A DNA stretch of 64,000 nt from Oikopleura dioica (Eukaryota > Chordata > Appendicularia > Copelata > Oikopleuridae), in assembly GCA_907165135.1 (NCBI GenBank), contig OU015566.1:6680157-6744156 (forward strand), in the 5' to 3' direction. Position 1 is the first letter of the stretch, and every line of letters starts with the position of its first letter. Shown here in pieces: positions 58,645 to 64,000 of this stretch. The notes under the pieces are model-generated. The model ran no database searches, had not been told where the DNA came from, and saw only the letters and a program-made list of their open reading frames with translations. The translations under genes were made by a program, and so were the position numbers.

Positions 58645-61600
58645 TTATTCTAGGACTTCGAAGGTGGCATCGGTTTTGATATCCTGAAAATAATGATCGC
58701 CTTGTAATTTGAAAATGCCTTACTTGGATTTCTCTGCTGTCGATATCGATGAGAACCGTGTATTTCCCGGATTTTTCGGGGATGAAATCGAAGTTCATCT
58801 GGTAGGTCGTCTTTGGTTCAAGAGTTTGTCTAGAAAAAATGTTTGAAAAATGCCTTTTTGGAAAAACATACTCTGTGAAATTTCTATCAGTAAAGAGACC
58901 ATTAGCTTCGACTGTCAAAGAAGCGTTTTGAAGAGGATAATCCAGAGGATTTTCGATCGTGATTACGCAGCTGCAAGCATCTTTTACGTACGCTTTTCTT
59001 CGATTGAACTAAATTTTTTGTCAGACAGAAATCTGGCACATGATACTCACCGTTATCGACACCATAGGAGGAACACTGAGCGAAAAGTCTTGTCTGGCCG
59101 TGTGCGTCTCGATCTCGCCTGTTGATGGATTCTTGACCTTGATCATTGCAACTGCTCTCATATGTAGGGTAAACGCACAAAAAAATCAACTTTTTCCCTC
59201 GAAAGAGAATTGACCTGAAACTTGGCATGGTAATAGATCATGCCAAACTACTTTTAAAAATTTTTTTTTCAAAAAAATTTTTCAAGGTTTTCAACCTTTT
59301 TAAGCCTGGCAAAAGGCTAACTTCTGAGTGGATCATGGTAGAAGGCTCTTGAATAGCTAGATCGACGCGGACTGAGCTCCTGATCATTTTCATAAAAAAA
59401 AATTTAGTGACAATATCTCCGATGACTCAGAAATCGCCGAAGAGTGTTACGTAACCTTGTTATGTAACACTAATTAAGACATTTAATTGCTGGAGGACCA
59501 AAGAAATACATCTCACTACTTTTCAGCCCAAAAAAATAATGACAATATTTCATCCCTTTTTCCGGAGGACCTAATGGAGGACTTTTTGAAGAAAAACAAG
59601 CCATTGCTGGAAAAATTTTTTTTTTTTTTAAGTTTTTAAAATTTAGTTTTAGATATAAATTAACGTTTAAAATATTGAAAGCATCCCGTCACCCTCATAA
59701 AAACAAATTTCTTAAAAAAAACTTTCCCAAGAATAAACACCATAATAGAAAAACCAGTAGGGGGAATATGGTAAAAAATAGAAACGGGTGAGGGCGGGGT
59801 TGGGGACAGAACTAAGACTGATCATCTTAGTCTTGTTTTCTAATCCCGGCCTTTGTCAAGCCCATTTTTAATTAAAAGCCAGGGACGGGGCTGAGACGGC
59901 CCTTCGGGCCGTCAAGCCCATTTTTAATTAAAAGCCAGGGACGGGGCTGAGACGGCCCTTCGGGCCGTCAAGCCCATTTTTAATTAAAAGCCAGGGACGG
60001 GGCTGAGACGGCCCTTCGGGCCGTCAAGCCCATTTTTAATTAAAAGCCAGGGACGGGGCTGAGACGGCCCTTCGGGCCGTCAAGCCCATTTTTAATTAAA
60101 AGCCAGGGACGGGGCTGAGACGGCCCTTCGGGCCGTCAAGCCCATTTTTAATTAAAAGCCAGGGACGGGGCTGAGACGGCCCTTCGGGCCGTCAAGCCCA
60201 TTTTTAATTAAAAGCCAGGGACGGGGCTGAGACGGCCCTTCGGGCCGTCAAGCCCATTTTTAATTAAAAGCCAGGGACGGGGCTGAGACGGCCCTTCGGG
60301 CCGTCAAGCCCATTTTTAATTAAAAGCCAGGGACGGGGCTGAGACGGCCCTTCGGGCCGTCAAGCCCATTTTTAATTAAAAGCCAGGGACGGGGCTGAGA
60401 CGGCCCTTCGGGCCGTCAAGCCCATTTTTAATTAAAAGCCAGGGACGGGGCTGAGACGGCCCTTCGGGCCGTCAAGCCCATTTTTAATTAAAAGCCAGGG
60501 ACGGGGCTGAGACGGCCCTTCGGGCCGTCAAGCCCATTTTTAATTAAAAGCCAGGGACGGGGCTGAGACGGCCCTTCGGGCCGTCAAGCCCATTTTTAAT
60601 TAAAAGCCAGGGACGGGGCTGAGACGGCCCTTCGGGCCGTCAAGCCCATTTTTAATTAAAAGCCAGGGACGGGGCTGAGACGGCCCTTCGGGCCGTCAAG
60701 CCCATTTTTAATTAAAAGCCAGGGACGGGGCTGAGACGGCCCTTCGGGCCGTCAAGCCCATTTTTAATTAAAAGCCAGGGACGGGGCTGAGACGGCCCTT
60801 CGGGCCGTCAAGCCCATTTTTAATTAAAAGCCAGGGACGGGGCTGAGACGGCCCTTCGGGCCGTCAAGCCCATTTTTAATTAAAAGCCAGGGACGGGGCT
60901 GAGACGGCCCTTCGGGCCGTCAAGCCCATTTTTAATTAAAAGCCAGGGACGGGGCTGAGACGGCCCTTCGGGCCGTCAAGCCCATTTTTAATTAAAAGCC
61001 AGGGACGGGGCTGAGACGGCCCTTCGGGCCGTCAAGCCCATTTTTAATTAAAAGCCAGGGACGGGGCTGAGACGGCCCTTCGGGCCGTCAAGCCCATTTT
61101 TAATTAAAAGCCAGGGACGGGGCTGAGACGGCCCTTCGGGCCGTCAAGCCCATTTTTAATTAAAAGCCAGGGACGGGGCTGAGACGGCCCTTCGGGCCGT
61201 CAAGCCCATTTTTAATTAAAAGCCAGGGACGGGGCTGAGACGGCCCTTCGGGCCGTCAAGCCCATTTTTAATTAAAAGCCAGGGACGGGGCTGAGACGGC
61301 CCTTCGGGCCGTCAAGCCCATTTTTAATTAAAAGCCAGGGACGGGGCTGAGACGGCCCTTCGGGCCGTCAAGCCCATTTTTAATTAAAAGCCAGGGACGG
61401 GGCTGAGACGGCCCTTCGGGCCGTCAAGCCCATTTTTAATTAAAAGCCAGGGACGGGGCTGAGACGGCCCTTCGGGCCGTCAAGCCCATTTTTAATTAAA
61501 AAAAAAAATAATAAAAATTTTGAATTTTGATTTCTTCCATCATCTTGATGTTTTCAATCCGACAAAGTCCTCCAAGAGTCCTCCGTGTGATCACATGATA

Positions 61601-64000
61601 TTTATCTCTTAATTTTAGAAAAAATTAAGGATTTAATTTACTTTAATTCAAAAATCTTCATTCTTCCAGCAAATTGCTGGTCTTCCAGCAATGAGCTAGA
61701 GGTCCTCCAGCTGATTCCTGATCGATCAGAAGTATGGTCACTAAATTTTTTTGTCTCAAAATGATCAGAATTTCAAGGCGCGTCGAACGAGACCTCCCAC
61801 GGCTTTGTAACCCAATCCACTCGAAAAATAGATTTTTTGAGCTCTTTAGAGGGCGCTAGAATGGTGTCAGGTGGTTTTTTCAAAAAATTTTTTTCGGAAA
61901 TATTAGTTTTTCATGTTGGGCAATCACGTCACCAAAAATTAAGTTTCTACGACCCCTAGAAAAAAAGCTGATTTTTTGTGCGTTTACCCTACTCATATGA
62001 CTCTGGCCATCGCGAGCCAGGCGGCCTTCGTACTCTTTCTTTGGAAAAACAACTGAAGAATTGAGCTGATCGCGGAGGAACTTCTGCTCCAAAGCACGCT
62101 GAGCAATCACAGTATTCACTCCGCCTCTGATATTTGGTTCAATGAGATATGCTTATAAGCAAAACTGATTTTTTGTTGAACCAAAACTGTAGTAGGTAGA
62201 ATAGAGAGTTAATTCAGGCTCCTCGACAAATTCGATGACATTGCTATCAGCAGAAGTGACCAAAAGCTTGATTTCAAGATCGTCACCGATTGAAAATTCT
62301 CTCGTAATGATTTCCAATTTCAAAGTCGAACGACTCTTATTCAAAAGTTCTCGTTGAATAATCGAGTAGTTCTTCATCATGTGATCTGTCATGTCTCGAC
62401 TGTAATTTCCGCCAAAAGTGACTGCGCGCTCGAAGGACTCTCGTTCTTCTTCTGATCCTTCCCTTCAAAAAAAAAGCTCAAAAACCGCCCCTTAGTTTTT
62501 TTACTAACCTGAATTTGTATTGATCAGTCAAATCCTTTCTTGCGAAATTATCTCTTCCTTCCGCTTTCGTCGAAATATTGAAGCCAACTGCGTTTGTTCT
62601 TCTTTCAGTCAGTTCAATAATTTCGCCAAATTTATTCGTCATCCAAGTACATCTATCCGCATTGACCTCGCCAAAGAGGAACTTCGTGTCATAATTCACA
62701 AACGCTTGTCCTTCTCTCACAGCCTTTACTGGCGCAGGGCCACACTGACTGACACCGTTTGATTCTTCTTGCGGCGTTGCGTCTACTGCTTGCCAGCCGT
62801 CGTAGCCCATGCTTTTCGGGATGTCTGGTCGCTGAAGCCAGCACTCGTTCCAGACGTGAAAGTTCCAGACGGAGTCAGAGCTCCACTTCAAATCCTTGCC
62901 GGATTCATCGATGAAGACATCAATCGTCATCGTGTCATCCCCATCGTGGGCAGAAGCAAAATTGGTAACAGACCTTGCTGGAATCCCAACTGCTCTAAGA
63001 AGAGTCGTCAAAAGTCCAGAGAAGACCCAGCACTGTCCATATTTAACCGGTCTGTATCCATTCTCGACGTATTGCTTGCAAATGTTGACCGATCCATTCC
63101 AAGCCGTTGGTGCTTTTCCACCATCGTACTCGCCCGACCAGTTGCCTTGAAGAACACCATCAAAGTTGCATGAATTAGCATTTGAGCTCAGCAATCGCAC
63201 GATTTTGATCAGGTCTCTAAGCCAACTTCCACCAGACGCCTTTGCTGTTCGATGATCATTCGCAAGAAGATAGCAAACAAGATCAAGAACTGGCTCTTGA
63301 AATTGCCCGTAGATCCATTTCTTAGGACCGAAATTGTGAACACTCCCTCTCCAGATTGCGCCGACGTCGTTAAAGACATATTCATCCAGGAATTCGTCGC
63401 TGTTGTTGAATAGACCGACCCGGGGCTTGTCAAAGTGGCATCCGTCCAGTTCAGACATGGGATTAGCGATGATATAAATATTTGGCTGGGAAGAAGAAGA
63501 AATGCTGATGGAGTCGTCCACTAGAAGGCTTCTCAATGATAACTAAAAATGATGAAAACCAATGATTTTAAAACCTAGCCAAACCTTGACGGAGTACTTT
63601 CCAATAGCTGCTGTCGGAGGAACATTGACTTCGACCTCAATCGTTTCATCCTTCACTTCAAGCGTTCCTGTCCAGCCGAGTTTATCCAATTTTCCATCTT
63701 CCTTGCAATCGACAATGGCCATTGTGCCGTATTGAATAGCTGGAGCTTTGCCAGTTGAAAACTCGAGCCTGAGCGTATCTCCAGCCGAGTTGAACTCACG
63801 CGTGAACGTAACCTTGAGTTTTATCACTCCAGCGCGCCGCACGATCAGGTTTTTCTGCTCGTACATGTCTGTTCGGTGCTCTTTTCGATTTTCATCGACC
63901 AACCAGTCGACTGGATCCTGGAATTCACCTTCCTCGATTCCATCTGTTTCAGTTCCTCCAAGCTCGTTGTTGAATGGCTTCGCTATCTTCAGTTCCAAAG
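58645..64000 (-). CDS. Transglutaminase, 5' end beyond window
   Basis: The N-terminal beta-sandwich (63543-64000) is open to the window edge. The core exon (62478-63536) carries the full catalytic triad: Cys in YGQCWVFSG, His in WNFHVWNECWL and Asp in GYDGWQAVDATPQE. These are classic for the factor XIII/tissue transglutaminase family. C-terminal barrels follow (LNKSRSTLKLEIITREF; ALEQKFLRDQLNSSVVFPKK; FSLSVPPMVSIT; CVITIENPLDYPLQ; DFIPEKSGKYTVLID), ending DATFEVLE-TAA at 58645 with AATAAA. Introns are short, except for a 2.8-kb hAT-like element lying inside what was one exon between SHM and VAMIKVKNPSTGE. It forms calcium-dependent Gln-Lys isopeptide cross-links (family). All key residues are present, so the enzyme is probably active if the element is spliced out. 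Confidence 0.93.
59165..61991. mobile_element. hAT-like non-autonomous element inserted in the transglutaminase exon
   Basis: The left end TAGGGTAAACGCACAAAAAA and the right end, as reverse complement, share a ~23-bp inverted repeat. CTCATATG is duplicated at 59157-59164 and 61992-61999. The interior includes a ~29-copy 56-bp array in the opposite orientation to the other two. No transposase frame. Confidence 0.93.
59868..61500 (-). repeat. 56-bp tandem repeat array, ~29 copies, reverse orientation
   Basis: The unit reads GCCCATTTTTAATTAAAAGC, CAGGGACGGGGCTGAGACGG, then CCCTTCGGGCCGTCAA. The hairpin is identical to the other arrays but the spacer differs. Copies are nearly identical, suggesting recent expansion. 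Confidence 0.97.

Noticed and set aside
37172..61500. CRISPR-like arrays of palindromic 56-bp repeats
   Set aside because: Units are contiguous with no unique spacers, lie in a spliced animal genome and sit inside transposons. They are satellite arrays.

Overview
The window is animal nuclear DNA from a very compact genome. Most introns I could place are 37-55 nt with GT-AG ends. Interstitial repeats are of the (TTAGGG)n type. The gene set is metazoan: a classical cadherin with a catenin-binding tail, MAP1/futsch, transglutaminase, a WSCD-type sulfotransferase, a SUEL-type lectin and a C-type lectin-like protein. The best guess is an appendicularian tunicate (Oikopleura-like). That is inference from architecture and family content; no rRNA or mitochondrial marker is present.

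Layout. 0-7.3 kb: the 3' end of one gene, a piggyBac-like MITE, a kelch-type gene (+) and a classical cadherin (-). 7.3-11.3 kb: non-coding, with a 729-bp foldback MITE. 11.3-19.7 kb: a run of minus-strand genes: a small PPxY membrane protein, a secreted glycosidase-like protein, a PLA2-like secreted protein lacking the catalytic His/Asp, a 76-aa protein, and a 2OG-Fe(II) dioxygenase carrying an in-frame stop. 20.5-21.1 kb: an ORF built on a 39-bp minisatellite. 21-29 kb: gene-poor with dispersed palindromic repeats. 29-40 kb (all minus): a kinase-like gene with a possible papain-like C-terminal part, a SUEL lectin, two unidentified genes, a C48/adenain-like cysteine protease resembling those of large DNA viruses, and an orphan terminal exon. 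42-49 kb: small secreted proteins, a C-type lectin-like gene and an unidentified gene. 49.6-55 kb: MAP1/futsch and a RING protein (-). 55-64 kb: a WSCD-like sulfotransferase (+) and a transglutaminase (-, running off the right edge).

The most unusual content is a set of non-autonomous hAT-like elements (8-bp target duplications; ends CAGGG or TAGGG) at 36.9-38.1, 56.1-58.4 and 59.2-62.0 kb. Their terminal repeats differ, yet all three carry the same 56-bp tandem repeat built around a GGCCCTTCGGGCC hairpin. Two of them sit inside coding exons (sulfotransferase, transglutaminase). In both, the last G of the target duplication plus the first T of the element makes a GT donor, an AG lies at the far boundary, and splicing out the whole element restores the reading frame. 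They look like recently created introns (introners). A third small gene has an intron made almost entirely of a TA-flanked MITE and an (ATAAT)n microsatellite.

Gene models were assembled by eye from six-frame reading and splice consensus. Exon ends are good to a few bases where frames were checked. The 5' ends of several genes remain unresolved.
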